Source: Bacteroidales bacterium UBA4772 (GTDB lineage: Bacteria > Bacteroidota > Bacteroidia > Bacteroidales > VadinHA17). From it: a DNA stretch of 64,000 nt. Positions 24,420 to 34,018 of this stretch are shown here, piece by piece. Location: NCBI GenBank assembly GCA_002403305.1, contig DHHM01000013.1:283267-347266 (forward strand). Direction: 5' to 3'. Position 1 is the first letter of the stretch, and each line of letters starts with the position of its first letter. The notes beneath the pieces are model-generated. The model saw only the letters and a list, made by a program, of their open reading frames with translations. It was not told where the DNA came from and did not search any database. Position numbers and translations under genes: made by a program.

Positions 24420-26282
24420 ATGAACACGGATCGCTCATTAAAGTTAACAGCTTTTTTTCGTCTTGCAGCCATAACGGCTTTCACAGCCCTCTTTTTCATC
24501 CCTATTTCTGCCCAGCCTTCTGGTGGCCCGTACGGCCCGGTAAGACAAACCTGGCAGATACCGCAGACCGGGGGAAAGATAATCTACGTTGCACCCGACG
24601 GCGACATGGAGTCAACGGGCGAGAGCATTACTTCACCAACAACCATCGAGGCTGCTATCGAAAAGGTGGTTACCGGAGATGTGATCATCATGCGCGGCGG
24701 TACCTACCGTACCGGCAACCTTATCCTGAACCAGGGTATCACCATTCAGCCATACCAGGACGAGATGCCAGTCCTCAAGGGGACCTTTGCCGCCACGGAA
24801 TGGATGAATCTGAGAAACGGACTGTGGGTGACAAAATGGGAGAGGCTGTTCCCTTCGAAGCCTGCCGAATGGTGGATGAGACTCAGGAGCGGTAGGGAGA
24901 CTCCGCTGCACCGGTTCAATGATGATATGGTCTTTATCGATGGCTGGTTCCTTCAGGCAGCAGGATATGAGGGTGAGGTGGATGAGAATTCCTTCTATAT
25001 CGATTATGAAACAGGACTGGTCTATATTGGAACGGACCCCACAGACAGGCTTGTTGAGATCACTGCCTTTAACGTCGGACTGCACCGCATAACGGGTGAG
25101 TACCACGGAAAGGTATCTGACGGCATAGGTCCGGTCATCAGGGGCGTAACCTTCACGCAGTATGCATACAGGGCTATAGAGGTCGATGGCAAGGATCCGG
25201 AAGGCATCTCTCCGGAAAGCGAACATGGCAAGGATGTTGTGGGTACCACACTTGAACACTGTACTATGTCATTCTGCTCACGCGTGGCGGCTTACCTGAG
25301 AGGGGACAGGCTTACAATACGAAACTGTAAGGTCAGCGACACGAGTACGGAGGGAATCTACATACTAAGTTCTTCCGACGTATTGCTTGAAAGAAACATC
25401 TTTACCCGCAACAATATTGAGCGCATAACCGGATACTACCCGGCTGCGGTCAAGATTTTCAACCAGTGCTACCGCGTCACCTGCAATGACAACCTGGTGA
25501 CAGACCTTCCCTTCTCAAATGGCATATGGTATGATGTCGGCAATGTTGACGGCGTTTTCATCAACAACTGGGTTGAGGGAGTGGGACTGATCAACCGTGG
25601 TGTCTCATATCTTCAGACATGGCCCAGCGAAAGCGGCTTCTTCTTTGAGATATCGAAGGGTGCTATATGCGCCGGTAACGTCTTTGTTAACTGCGAACTG
25701 GGAATACACATTCTCAATAGTTGCGATGTCAGGATGTACAACAATACCCTTGTCAACAGCACCGCATGTATCAGTCGCAGCGAGCGCAGTGCAGCGGGTG
25801 ATCACTTCGGGTGGCATCCGGCTACGGGTCCTGATGTTGATGAACGCGACGGTCATATATTCGTCAATAACCTGATGGCGGCCGATGCCAGCCTGAACAG
25901 GCCTCATCTCTTCGTCTGGCAGAGGAACATCCTGTGTGACAGGCTGAAGAACCCTCAGCTGAAAGAAATTGACAATAATGTCTACGCGGAAAGCAGTAAC
26001 CGCCAGGATATGCCACTGATACTCTGGAGCCCTGCTGAAACTGAGAACTGTATTACGGCCCTGGAATCACCTGCGGAACTGAATGCCCTTCATCCCCGCT
26101 TTGAAGGACACAGCATGCTTCTGACTGATCATAATGTCTTTATGAGCCCTGAGCTTCTCAATTACAGGCCTCTTCCCGGTTTCCCGGGGAACAATGCTGC
26201 AGCGGCACTGCCTGCTGAATTACATTCACTGCTGAAGCTTAAAAAGCGAACAAAACAGTATGTGGGGGCCTACCCCCTGTAA
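24420..26282 (+). CDS. Secreted right-handed parallel beta-helix protein (pectate lyase-like/DUF1565)
   Basis: A 620-residue protein with a signal peptide ending FFIPISAQ (about residue 32). From residue 52 it reads KIIYVAPDGDMESTG, then TTIEAAIEKVVTGDVIIMRGGTYRTGNLIL, the standard entry to right-handed beta-helix enzymes. A large number of N-rich coils follows (VFINNWVEGVG, CDVRMYNNTLVNS). Relatives include polysaccharide lyases and GH family proteins. No family-specific catalytic triplet is evident, so the activity is uncertain. The gene is alone on the plus strand. A sequence resembling the Bacteroidota -7 box (TAACTTTA, 24381-24388) lies about 30 bases upstream. Confidence 0.7.
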   Translation: MNTDRSLKLTAFFRLAAITAFTALFFIPISAQPSGGPYGPVRQTWQIPQTGGKIIYVAPDGDMESTGESITSPTTIEAAIEKVVTGDVIIMRGGTYRTGNLILNQGITIQPYQDEMPVLKGTFAATEWMNLRNGLWVTKWERLFPSKPAEWWMRLRSGRETPLHRFNDDMVFIDGWFLQAAGYEGEVDENSFYIDYETGLVYIGTDPTDRLVEITAFNVGLHRITGEYHGKVSDGIGPVIRGVTFTQYAYRAIEVDGKDPEGISPESEHGKDVVGTTLEHCTMSFCSRVAAYLRGDRLTIRNCKVSDTSTEGIYILSSSDVLLERNIFTRNNIERITGYYPAAVKIFNQCYRVTCNDNLVTDLPFSNGIWYDVGNVDGVFINNWVEGVGLINRGVSYLQTWPSESGFFFEISKGAICAGNVFVNCELGIHILNSCDVRMYNNTLVNSTACISRSERSAAGDHFGWHPATGPDVDERDGHIFVNNLMAADASLNRPHLFVWQRNILCDRLKNPQLKEIDNNVYAESSNRQDMPLILWSPAETENCITALESPAELNALHPRFEGHSMLLTDHNVFMSPELLNYRPLPGFPGNNAAAALPAELHSLLKLKKRTKQYVGAYPL

Positions 26283-26378
26283 CATTGAGGCAGCGGCAGG
26301 TGAACGATAGAACCTGGTAGTATTTACCGGCGGGTGTGGCCTTTAGAGGATTAACCGGTATTCTCCTCATACTTTCTG

Positions 26379-27329
26379 TTACTTCGCTATCAGATAGGCA
26401 GTATAACCGACGTAAAACAGCAGCAGCAGTGCTGCCTCCCACCTGTCAAGCCGGTGCTTCCTCCAGGTTAGCAGGTTGATGAAGAGAACGATTGTCCCTG
26501 CGGCAAGAATGTAGAAGTCGACATCAAAGATTGAGCTGTATTTGACGGGACTGACAACCGAGACCGTGCCACCGATAAGGAGGAGATTAAAGATGTTGGA
26601 GCCAACGATGTTGCCAATCGCAATGTCGGCATTCTTTCTGATGGCGGCCACTACAGAGGTAGCCAGTTCAGGCAGGGAGGTGCCGGCAGCAATTATGGTC
26701 AGCCCTATGACCTTTTCACTGACACCCATGGCCTTCGCCAGCTCAACGGCATTGTCAAGCACCAGCTTTCCTCCGATGACAAGTCCTGCGAGCCCGAGGA
26801 TGACAAAAATAATCATCCTGAAGAGCGGGCCGGAAGTTTTATGTTCGGTATCCTCCGGCTTGTAATCCTTGATCTGCCGATAGATGTAGTATTGAAACAA
26901 GACAAAAAGTCCAAGCAGGATGAGACCGTCTATTCTCCCCAGCATCCTCTCCCCGCCGGGGGAGGGGATGTGAACCATCAGGTAGAAGATCACCAGTGCA
27001 GCCAGTGACATCGGAATCTCTTTCCAGACGGTGCTTACCTGTACCTTCAACGGAAGGATCACACCTGCAAGGCCAAGGATGATGAACAGATTGAAGTTGT
27101 TGCTCCCCAGAATGTTTCCAAAGAAAATATCCTGGTGGTCGGTAGCTGATGCAAAGAGGTTTACCACCAGCTCGGGGGCTGAAGTGCCGAATGCAACAAT
27201 GGTCAATCCGATTGTGAGATCCGGTATTTTGAATTTCCTTGCAAGTGAAGAGGCTCCCCTGACCAGCCATTCAGCTCCGGCTATCACCAGACACAGGCCG
27301 GCCAGCAAAAGAAAAATCTGAAGTGTCAT
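26379..27329 (-). CDS. Calcium/sodium antiporter, CaCA superfamily (YrbG-like)
   Basis: A 316-residue inner-membrane protein with ten hydrophobic segments in two homologous halves. Each half has the ion-binding alpha repeat: VAFGTSAPELVVNLFAS in the first and AAGTSLPELATSVVAA in the second, each followed by NILGSNNFN or NIVGSNIFN. This is the exchanger arrangement of the bacterial CaCA family, coupling Ca2+ export to Na+ or H+ entry. Both Glu residues of the alpha repeats are kept, so it should be functional. The gene is preceded by a short (ATA)n run at about 27340-27354. No functional partner is seen. Confidence 0.9.
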   Translation of the reverse strand: MTLQIFLLLAGLCLVIAGAEWLVRGASSLARKFKIPDLTIGLTIVAFGTSAPELVVNLFASATDHQDIFFGNILGSNNFNLFIILGLAGVILPLKVQVSTVWKEIPMSLAALVIFYLMVHIPSPGGERMLGRIDGLILLGLFVLFQYYIYRQIKDYKPEDTEHKTSGPLFRMIIFVILGLAGLVIGGKLVLDNAVELAKAMGVSEKVIGLTIIAAGTSLPELATSVVAAIRKNADIAIGNIVGSNIFNLLLIGGTVSVVSPVKYSSIFDVDFYILAAGTIVLFINLLTWRKHRLDRWEAALLLLFYVGYTAYLIAK

Positions 27330-27437
27330 GACACAAAAATAATAATAATAATAATTTTTGGCAGGACTTTCCCGATGGTCAGTTTACAGGTGCTCAACAG
27401 AGATTGGATTGATATCCTCTATGAATCGCAATGAAAA

Positions 27438-28562
27438 CTAATCCAGCCAGTTATATTTATTGAGGAGAGTCAGTCCGGTCCTGATGATACCATTAAGATC
27501 TTCGGGGGGTCTGTTGAACAGTCCAATATAAAGGATATCCTTTTCCGGGATGGCTACATGGAAAGCCCTGAACCCTCCCTGGTCGCCGGTGTGATAGACG
27601 AACCTGGCACCGAAGCTGTTTTCTTCCCCGAGAAACTCTCCCTCACCTACGAACCAGCTGTAACCGATGAAGGGAGGTGTGGTGTCACTCCAGGTCTGCG
27701 GACGGTAAATACTCCTTGATTTCTCTGTAAGCTCCTTCCCAAGGAAGAGGTTTTGACTGATAGCTTTCTCATAAAGTGCAAGTTCCATTACTGAGCTCCA
27801 TACCCCTCCGTTGCCTGCAGCGGGAAAAGTAGGGAATTCTCCGTAGTCTGACTCTTCCCACTTGGCGTTAACCAGCTCATAGGCGTGAGCCACACCCTCT
27901 TCGGGGTGAGGACCGTCGGTGATGGTGCTGGTTGTCATTCCGGCAGGGGCGAAGATCCTCTCAGCGATGAACTGCTGCCACTTCACTCCGCTTACCTTTT
28001 CAATGATAAGAGCCAGGCCGTTGAAGGCGGGATTGGAATATTCATACCTCTCCCCGGGAGAGAAATTCAGCTTCTCAGACTGCATTACAGGTGCGAAATT
28101 GTCATAGTCCTTCGCGGTGATGAAGAATTCGCGATTTGCATCCACAGGCCTTATATCCGGCAAACCCGATGTATGGGTGAGGAGATGTGTGATAGTAACC
28201 GAATCGGCTATCTCCCTGCTTCTGAATTCAGGGAAATAGATGCTCAGTGGGTTCTGTAACGAAAGCCTGCCCTCTTCCGCCAGGATGAGTATGCCGTTGG
28301 CCACAAAGGTTTTGGAGATGGAACCGAGGTTAAAAAGTGTGTTCGGAGTGATCTCATCTCTCGTCCCGAGGTCGGCCAGCCCGATACATCTCATGTAAAC
28401 GGTGCTGTCACCTTTCATGACGAGGACCGCCCCTCCGGGCTCATCTGCCCGGAACTCTGCAGTAAGCAATGAATCAAGTCCGCTTAACATAGTCTTTCCC
28501 GATTGTTTTGTTGAACATGAAGCCAGCAGCAGGCAGGTTGACAGAATTATCACTCCTCTCAT
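27438..28562 (-). CDS. Serine hydrolase lipoprotein, class C beta-lactamase fold
   Basis: 374 residues with a lipoprotein signal (STCLLLASC, Cys about residue 16). S12 motifs: SISK at about 80, YSN about 170, and HTGDQGG about 320 in place of KTG. Unlike paralogs A and B it lacks a C-terminal beta domain. It is the last gene of an operon that also has a second serine hydrolase, a P1 peptidase, an amidohydrolase and a DUF2007 membrane protein. The anchor places it at the periplasmic or outer face. A D-aminopeptidase or esterase role is inferred from company, not shown. Confidence 0.8.
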   Translation of the reverse strand: MRGVIILSTCLLLASCSTKQSGKTMLSGLDSLLTAEFRADEPGGAVLVMKGDSTVYMRCIGLADLGTRDEITPNTLFNLGSISKTFVANGILILAEEGRLSLQNPLSIYFPEFRSREIADSVTITHLLTHTSGLPDIRPVDANREFFITAKDYDNFAPVMQSEKLNFSPGERYEYSNPAFNGLALIIEKVSGVKWQQFIAERIFAPAGMTTSTITDGPHPEEGVAHAYELVNAKWEESDYGEFPTFPAAGNGGVWSSVMELALYEKAISQNLFLGKELTEKSRSIYRPQTWSDTTPPFIGYSWFVGEGEFLGEENSFGARFVYHTGDQGGFRAFHVAIPEKDILYIGLFNRPPEDLNGIIRTGLTLLNKYNWLD

Positions 28563-28566
28563 ACTC

Positions 28567-30090
28567 TTATCTCTTTGGCGTTAATGCAATGCTGAAGGCC
28601 TGGATTCGCGGCTTGGACTCCGGCGTCAGGGTAAACCCCACAGTAATATTGTTGTCCCTGCCCTCCATTATGAAAGTGCCCCTGAGCGCGTTCTCCGGGA
28701 CAATCTCCCTGATTTGTAATATCTCACCCGCTTTTCTAAATATTATGGCTGATTCGGCCTTCAGATCCGCCGGAAGATTATCAATAAAGAAATTATCCGA
28801 AAAGAGTGACTCGTACCCTGAAATATCCCATCCGGGGAGGATCCTGACCAGGTCATTCTTTCTGCTTTGGAGAGTACCGGTCACCTCGGGTGCGCGGGGC
28901 TGGATATCCATTGAATCTATGAGCAGTTCCAGCACCTCCTGGTTGACAGCCCAGGGAGAACCGTAAGTACGGTTGCTGAAGGCAACAATGCCGATCCCGT
29001 ATTCGGGCATGATCGTCCAGTTGCTCCCGAAACCGGGAAGCCCCCCGTTGTGATAGATTTTCTTTCTGCCCCTGCAATCGACTGACCACCTGAGACCGTA
29101 GCCGTAGGCTACAATCACGTTACAGTCGGGGCCGCCGGGGTAGAGTCTGCTGCTGCTGTAGGCCATGCCTGATGAAGGCGCATGCATCTCTCTCAGGGTG
29201 CTTCTTTTTACCGGTCCGGTCTCAGGTACGTTGCGTGGTGGCCATGCCGAGAGGTGCATTATGGCATAGCGGGCGAAATCGCCTACCGTGGAGATCAATC
29301 CTCCCATGGCACCGAAAGGACCGTCATGGAGGAGTTGCTCTTCGGTCCATCTGCTGTGGAGATACCTGTACCCCTGCGTCATGACTCCGGCCGGCAGGTC
29401 ACCGAACTCCCAGACGGTGCTGTCCATACCCAGCGGTCTGAAGATTTGTGAAGAGATGTATGCCTGGTAAGACTCCCCGGTTATAGCCCTGATGACCCTT
29501 CCCAAAAGGGTGTATCCCAGGTTGCTGTATTCGTAAGTGATGCCAGGGACGTTAGACATGGAAATACCCTCTGCAATCAGGGCATCGAGCTCTTCCTCAG
29601 TAGTCTCAAGCCTCCTGTCAGCCCACGGGTCGTCCTGCGGAAACCCGGCGGTGTGGGTAAGGAGATGCCGGATGGTCAGCACAGGGGCATCAGTTGTCAG
29701 GTATTGAAGATTCTTCAGTTCGGGGAGAAAATGGTGCACCGGATCATCAAGGTTCAGCTTCCCCTCATCGCGCAGCTTCATTATCGCCAGAGCTGTGAAG
29801 CTCTTGGTCATTGATGCCACCCTGAAGGCGGTGGATATTGAAACCGCAGTACTGTCTGCAAGGCTTGAGAAGCCGGAGGCACCGGTATGCACCACCATCG
29901 TGTCAATGATTATGCCATACACTATTCCCGGAAAATGATTTTCTTCGGCAAAGGCCCGGTAGAGGCTGTCAATGTCATGTTTCAGGCCTGCAGAAAGATC
30001 CTGGGCCGACAGCGGCATAAAGGTGACAGCAAGGGCCAGAACCGAAACGGAAAATACTCTCCTGGCACTATTTATTGAGATGGAACTCAT
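28567..30090 (-). CDS. Serine hydrolase, class C beta-lactamase fold, exported
   Basis: 507 residues with a signal peptide (SVSVLALAVTFMPLSAQ). S12 motifs: SMTK (about 93), YSNLGY (about 180), HNGGLPGFG (about 345). A C-terminal beta-rich domain follows from about 395, ending IALTPKR. Its first codons overlap the stop of the P1 peptidase gene by 4 bases, and the next gene starts 4 bases after its stop, so the three are coupled. It belongs to the same fold as paralogs A and B but is not a close copy. Probably acts on D-amino-acid-containing or otherwise modified peptides in the periplasm. Confidence 0.8.
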   Translation of the reverse strand: MSSISINSARRVFSVSVLALAVTFMPLSAQDLSAGLKHDIDSLYRAFAEENHFPGIVYGIIIDTMVVHTGASGFSSLADSTAVSISTAFRVASMTKSFTALAIMKLRDEGKLNLDDPVHHFLPELKNLQYLTTDAPVLTIRHLLTHTAGFPQDDPWADRRLETTEEELDALIAEGISMSNVPGITYEYSNLGYTLLGRVIRAITGESYQAYISSQIFRPLGMDSTVWEFGDLPAGVMTQGYRYLHSRWTEEQLLHDGPFGAMGGLISTVGDFARYAIMHLSAWPPRNVPETGPVKRSTLREMHAPSSGMAYSSSRLYPGGPDCNVIVAYGYGLRWSVDCRGRKKIYHNGGLPGFGSNWTIMPEYGIGIVAFSNRTYGSPWAVNQEVLELLIDSMDIQPRAPEVTGTLQSRKNDLVRILPGWDISGYESLFSDNFFIDNLPADLKAESAIIFRKAGEILQIREIVPENALRGTFIMEGRDNNITVGFTLTPESKPRIQAFSIALTPKR

Positions 30091-31250
30091 TTTTCAGTTA
30101 ACCTGTTGTATTTTCTGAGTATCCTCAGTGTCTCCGCAACAGGAAGGGCTTCAACTGTGACTCCGTTCTTCGTTTTTACTGTCTCAGCTGCCAGCAGAGA
30201 GTTGATGATAGCCTCCTCGGTGGCCTCGGCAACTGCCTGGAACATAAGATCGAGCTCGTCATTCCTCAGCTCCCGCCACTCCTCGTACATTGAGTCGGAA
30301 GAGTAGGGGATACGCAATTCCTTAGCCGTTGATGCGGCAATGATATAGTCTCCGCTGCCGTTCGATCCCGATGCTCCTGTCCGCATCATGCCAACGAAAG
30401 CCCTGGAACCCAGTCTCCTCAGGTTCCTTGCTGTTAGAGGGGCGTCGGTCATAACCACTATCATGCATGATCCGTCTTCCTTGTATTCATGAGTCGCACT
30501 TTTAAAACTGTAACGACCGAGCTCCAGACCTACAGGCACACCGTTGATCTGAAGTATGCCCCCGTAATTGGACTGTACCATTACCCCGATGGTGTAGCCT
30601 CCCCTGGCAGCCGGCAGCACCCTTGAGGCTGTGCCTATGCCCCCCTTGAACCCGAAGCAGACAGTGCCCGTACCGGCACCCACATTGCCCTCCGCAACGG
30701 GACCTCCGTCGGCCTTCCTGATGGCCTCAAGGACATTGTCTCCGGTAACATGTCTGCCCCTGATGTCATTCAGCCTGCCGTCATTGGTCTCGCCCACAAC
30801 GGCATTGACGCTCATCACCCCTTCGTTGCCAGGCTGCGAGAGAGTATGCTCAATCACTGCTGCCGCGGCAGTTGGCACATTCAGGGTGTTGGTGAGTATT
30901 ACCGGCGTCTCCAGGTTACCAAGCTCCTCCACCTGCGTGTAACCGGTCAGCTTGCCGAAGCCGTTGGCCACGAAGATGGCTGCCGGGACCTTGTTCTGAA
31001 AAATGTTGCCGCCGTGGGGAAGGATCGCGGTGACTCCGGTGTTTACCGAGTCCCCCTGTCGGACTGTTACCTGTCCCACCTTCACGCCCGGCACATCGGT
31101 GATGGCATTGAAACTGCCGGTCTGCAGTATGCCAATCTCAATACCGAAGTCTCTTGCTCTTTTCATCTGAGCATCAGTATTTTGACAGCTCAGGACAAGC
31201 AGCATCAGCATAACCGCTGCCGCTGGCCTGATAAAATGTCTGTTAATCAT
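30087..31250 (-). CDS. P1-family peptidase (DmpA/beta-peptidyl aminopeptidase-like)
   Basis: 387 residues with a lipoprotein-like signal (LMLLVLSCQ). The family start is clear: GSFNAITDVPGVKVGQVTV, followed by NTGVTAILPHGGNIFQNKVPAA. Further motifs are VMVQSNYGGILQING and MRTGASGSNGSGDYIIAAST, the S-N-G-S-G-D signature. P1 peptidases self-process into two chains and release N-terminal D-Ala, Gly or beta-amino acids. The domain is complete. Export and the flanking serine hydrolases suggest a periplasmic pathway for D- or beta-peptides. Its stop overlaps the start of the next gene (ATGA). Confidence 0.88.
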   Translation of the reverse strand: MINRHFIRPAAAVMLMLLVLSCQNTDAQMKRARDFGIEIGILQTGSFNAITDVPGVKVGQVTVRQGDSVNTGVTAILPHGGNIFQNKVPAAIFVANGFGKLTGYTQVEELGNLETPVILTNTLNVPTAAAAVIEHTLSQPGNEGVMSVNAVVGETNDGRLNDIRGRHVTGDNVLEAIRKADGGPVAEGNVGAGTGTVCFGFKGGIGTASRVLPAARGGYTIGVMVQSNYGGILQINGVPVGLELGRYSFKSATHEYKEDGSCMIVVMTDAPLTARNLRRLGSRAFVGMMRTGASGSNGSGDYIIAASTAKELRIPYSSDSMYEEWRELRNDELDLMFQAVAEATEEAIINSLLAAETVKTKNGVTVEALPVAETLRILRKYNRLTEK

Positions 31251-31264
31251 CGCGGAATCTCAGG

Positions 31265-32932
31265 TTACTCTTCTTCAGTACGGTCAAACACTTTCTTTCC
31301 TCCAACCCAGGTCTGCCGTACCTTCATATCCCATATCTCCACGGGATCAATGGCGGTAATGTCACGGTCAAGCACCACAAAGTCAGCCAGCTTGCCGGGC
31401 TCAAGGGTGCCTTTTATATCCTCCTCGAAGGAGGCATAGGCAGCATTGATGGTATAGCCTTTCAACGCCTCCTCCACGGTGATCTTCTGCTCTGGTATCC
31501 ATCCGTCCGGATTTTTGCCGTCAAGAGTCCTGCGCGTCACGGCAGCGTAAATGCCTTCCAGGGGGGTGGCCGGCGCTACAAACCAGTCGCTCCCGAAGGC
31601 AACAGTCGCCCCGCTGTCAATAAGCGACCTGTAGGCATAGGATGTCTTCATCCGATCAAGGCCGATGTATTTCTCTGCCCACCGTCCATCATCAATGGCA
31701 TGGTAAGGCTGCATGCTGGCAATCACCTTCAGCTCGGCATATCTCTTTATGTCACCGGGAGCAATATGTTGTGAATGTTCAATCCTGAACCGCCTGTTGC
31801 GCCCGCCGTTCTCCCTGTCCACCCTCTCGTATGTATCGAGAAGGAAATTGATTGCCCTGTCGCCTATGGCATGTATGACCACCTGGAGTCCTGCCTTGTC
31901 AGATTCTGATATCCACCGGTAAAGATCCTCCTTGCTGTTCACGAACAGGCCGGAATCGGTCTGCAGGTCACTGTAGGGTTCAATGAACGCAGCAGTGTGC
32001 GAGCCCAGGGATCCGTCGACAAATCCCTTTACACCGCCGGTGCTGACCCACTTGTCACCCTTGCCTTCACGTTCAATCTGCTCTTTCAGATCCATCCACC
32101 TGCTAATGGTCTTAAGGTAATAAATACGGGTGATCTGTTCGCCCCTGGCTCTCACCCTGTCAATGGCGTCAGCATAACTTGCTGCATCAACACCATGAAC
32201 GGATGTGACACCGTTTGAAGCCAGGTAATTCATCGCTGCCACCAGAGCCCTGTCTACCTCCTCATCTGATTGTTCGGGGATCTTGACAGATATGAGGTCC
32301 ATGGCATTGTCCTTAAAGATGCCTGTAAGTTCACCGCGGCTGTCTCTCTCAATTGTCCCGCCGGAGACATCCTTCACCCTGCGGTCAACCCCTGCCAGCT
32401 TCATGGCCACTGAGTTGGCCAGCGCCATGTGCCCGTCGAGGCGCGATACAAATACCGGATTGTCAGGAGTGACGGAGTCAATCCATTCCCTGAGGGGAAT
32501 GCTTTCCCATCCCTTTCCGTCCCAGTCGCCTCCGAGAATCCAAATCCCCGGCTTCTGCAGGGCGGCATAATCCCTGATCCGCGTTATGAACTCTTCTGGT
32601 GTGGAAGCATCGCGCAGCTGCACCGAGGCGAGGTTTGATCCTCCCTGCAGCAGATGGACATGAGAATCAATGAAACCCGGGGTAACGAATTTGCCTTCAA
32701 GGTCAATAATTGAGGTAGCATGGGACTTGTATTTCATCACTTCCCTGCTGCTGCCCACGGCAACGATGGTGTCACCGGAGACAGCCATCGCTTCAGCAAT
32801 GGGCTGCTTCTCATTCCCGGTCCATATTTCAGCATTGATAATTATCATTTCCGCGGGCTGTTTTAAATTATTGCATGACATGGCAATTACTGCCATGACA
32901 ATTGCTGCCAGGCATCTGTGCGTTTTTTTCAT
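31265..32932 (-). CDS. YtcJ-like amidohydrolase, lipoprotein
   Basis: 555 residues from an ATG at 32932 (10 codons inside the longest frame), chosen because it yields a lipoprotein signal MKKTHRCLAAIVMAVIAMSC. The amidohydrolase_3 features are present: FVTPGFIDSHVHLLQGG (HxH metal site), GGDWDGKGW, VVIHAIGDRAINF, RIEHSQHI and GSDWFVAPATPL (last metal Asp). The family hydrolyses N-substituted amides and similar compounds. The substrate is not predictable. It is 14 bases upstream of the P1 peptidase gene, and its upstream neighbour ends 23 bases before its start. Confidence 0.82.
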   Translation of the reverse strand: MKKTHRCLAAIVMAVIAMSCNNLKQPAEMIIINAEIWTGNEKQPIAEAMAVSGDTIVAVGSSREVMKYKSHATSIIDLEGKFVTPGFIDSHVHLLQGGSNLASVQLRDASTPEEFITRIRDYAALQKPGIWILGGDWDGKGWESIPLREWIDSVTPDNPVFVSRLDGHMALANSVAMKLAGVDRRVKDVSGGTIERDSRGELTGIFKDNAMDLISVKIPEQSDEEVDRALVAAMNYLASNGVTSVHGVDAASYADAIDRVRARGEQITRIYYLKTISRWMDLKEQIEREGKGDKWVSTGGVKGFVDGSLGSHTAAFIEPYSDLQTDSGLFVNSKEDLYRWISESDKAGLQVVIHAIGDRAINFLLDTYERVDRENGGRNRRFRIEHSQHIAPGDIKRYAELKVIASMQPYHAIDDGRWAEKYIGLDRMKTSYAYRSLIDSGATVAFGSDWFVAPATPLEGIYAAVTRRTLDGKNPDGWIPEQKITVEEALKGYTINAAYASFEEDIKGTLEPGKLADFVVLDRDITAIDPVEIWDMKVRQTWVGGKKVFDRTEEE

Positions 32933-32955
32933 AATCTTATTTTTTTTGTCAGGGG

Positions 32956-33840
32956 TCACTCTTCGGTTTCTTCCTCCTGCTGCTGCTCATTTATCTCATC
33001 TATCAGGGGCCTGGCCTTCTCCATGTCCTCCTCAAAGATGTAGAGATCGATTACTGCAGGTACGGCACCAAGATATCCCAGGCCGGAGTCATTTTTGATC
33101 AGCGATTTGACCCCGGTCTCCTCAAGCCTCTTCATCAGAAGCAGGGCCGTGGGCTCGGGGCCTGTAAACACCTTTACAAGATTTTCTTCTCTTTCCATTT
33201 TATTGTTTTTTATTGGTTTATCAGGATAAATGGTTCCTCCTTTGGCGAGCCATGAGATGCCGAAAGCAATGAGTGTAACTGTCTCAGCAAAGAGAACGAA
33301 TCTCGTGTCGGAATTTTTTCCGTCGAAAAAGAGGAAGAAGACCTCAATGGCAGTCAGGGCGGTGAGCATCACGATGCCACATACCCTGTAAACCAGGTTC
33401 CTCTTCTTCTTCATCGCGGTCGGGTAATTCTCGCCGCGGGTAAAAAGGAAGATGGAGATTAGAGCCAGTGTTACCAGGAAACAGGCGGCGCTGTAAAAAT
33501 GAACCTGTGCTACCCAGTCCCACGGACCCTCCTCCACAGTCGGGAAGAAGGCCACCCCCAGTGCAAAGAAGCCTGCCAGGTTCGCGGAGATGTTATCCCA
33601 CCTGTCATAGCCCCTGTAAAAAAACAGGAAGAGGGCGATTGCACATATGGCCCCCACGAACAGATCGCGCATGCCGGTGTGGTAATAGACGCTCATGTTT
33701 GCGAGCAGCCTGTCGCCACCGAAAATGATAAGGTGACCGAGCACCAGCACGAAGGGAAGCAGGATGCCAATCCACCCCACTGCCTTGCGGAGGGAGAGGT
33801 ATGAATGTATCTGAGGCGTATGGTCGGACTTAATTGCCAT
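32956..33840 (-). CDS. Multi-pass membrane protein with C-terminal DUF2007 signalling-like domain
   Basis: 294 residues from the ATG at 33840 (a longer frame begins at 33873). Six hydrophobic segments (for example GWIGILLPFVLVLGHLIIFG and LFVGAICAIALFLFFYRG) cover residues 18-195. After a polar linker, residues about 215-280 form a DUF2007 module (ENLVKVFTGPEPTALLLMKR, DLYIFEEDMEKARPLI), thought to be a PII-like sensor domain, and the end is strongly acidic (QQQEEETEE). It heads the peptidase/hydrolase operon, so a role in sensing or regulation of that unit is possible. The pairing of domains is unusual. Confidence 0.65.
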   Translation of the reverse strand: MAIKSDHTPQIHSYLSLRKAVGWIGILLPFVLVLGHLIIFGGDRLLANMSVYYHTGMRDLFVGAICAIALFLFFYRGYDRWDNISANLAGFFALGVAFFPTVEEGPWDWVAQVHFYSAACFLVTLALISIFLFTRGENYPTAMKKKRNLVYRVCGIVMLTALTAIEVFFLFFDGKNSDTRFVLFAETVTLIAFGISWLAKGGTIYPDKPIKNNKMEREENLVKVFTGPEPTALLLMKRLEETGVKSLIKNDSGLGYLGAVPAVIDLYIFEEDMEKARPLIDEINEQQQEEETEE

Positions 33841-33930
33841 AAAATCAACAATCTCATGACAGGCTGATCGCATTCCCGGGAGAATAGGCGCCGGCCTGCT
33901 TTACTCCGTTAAAATACTACAATTATCCCG

Positions 33931-33963
33931 TTTAACAAAAATCCCGGGTCAGTGAACCCGGGA
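33931..33963 (-). terminator. Rho-independent terminator after the GH16/GH2 operon
   Basis: On the minus strand an 8-bp stem (TCCCGGGT with ACCCGGGA) closes a 6-base loop and is followed by TTTTTGTT. It lies 56 bases downstream of the GH16 stop at 34019 and is properly oriented to end the polysaccharide-utilization transcript before the DUF2007 gene's own promoter region. Confidence 0.85.
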
Positions 33964-34018
33964 CCTTTGTATGTTGACATATTTTAATGATAGCCAGCGA
34001 AAGTATCTGTATATTACT

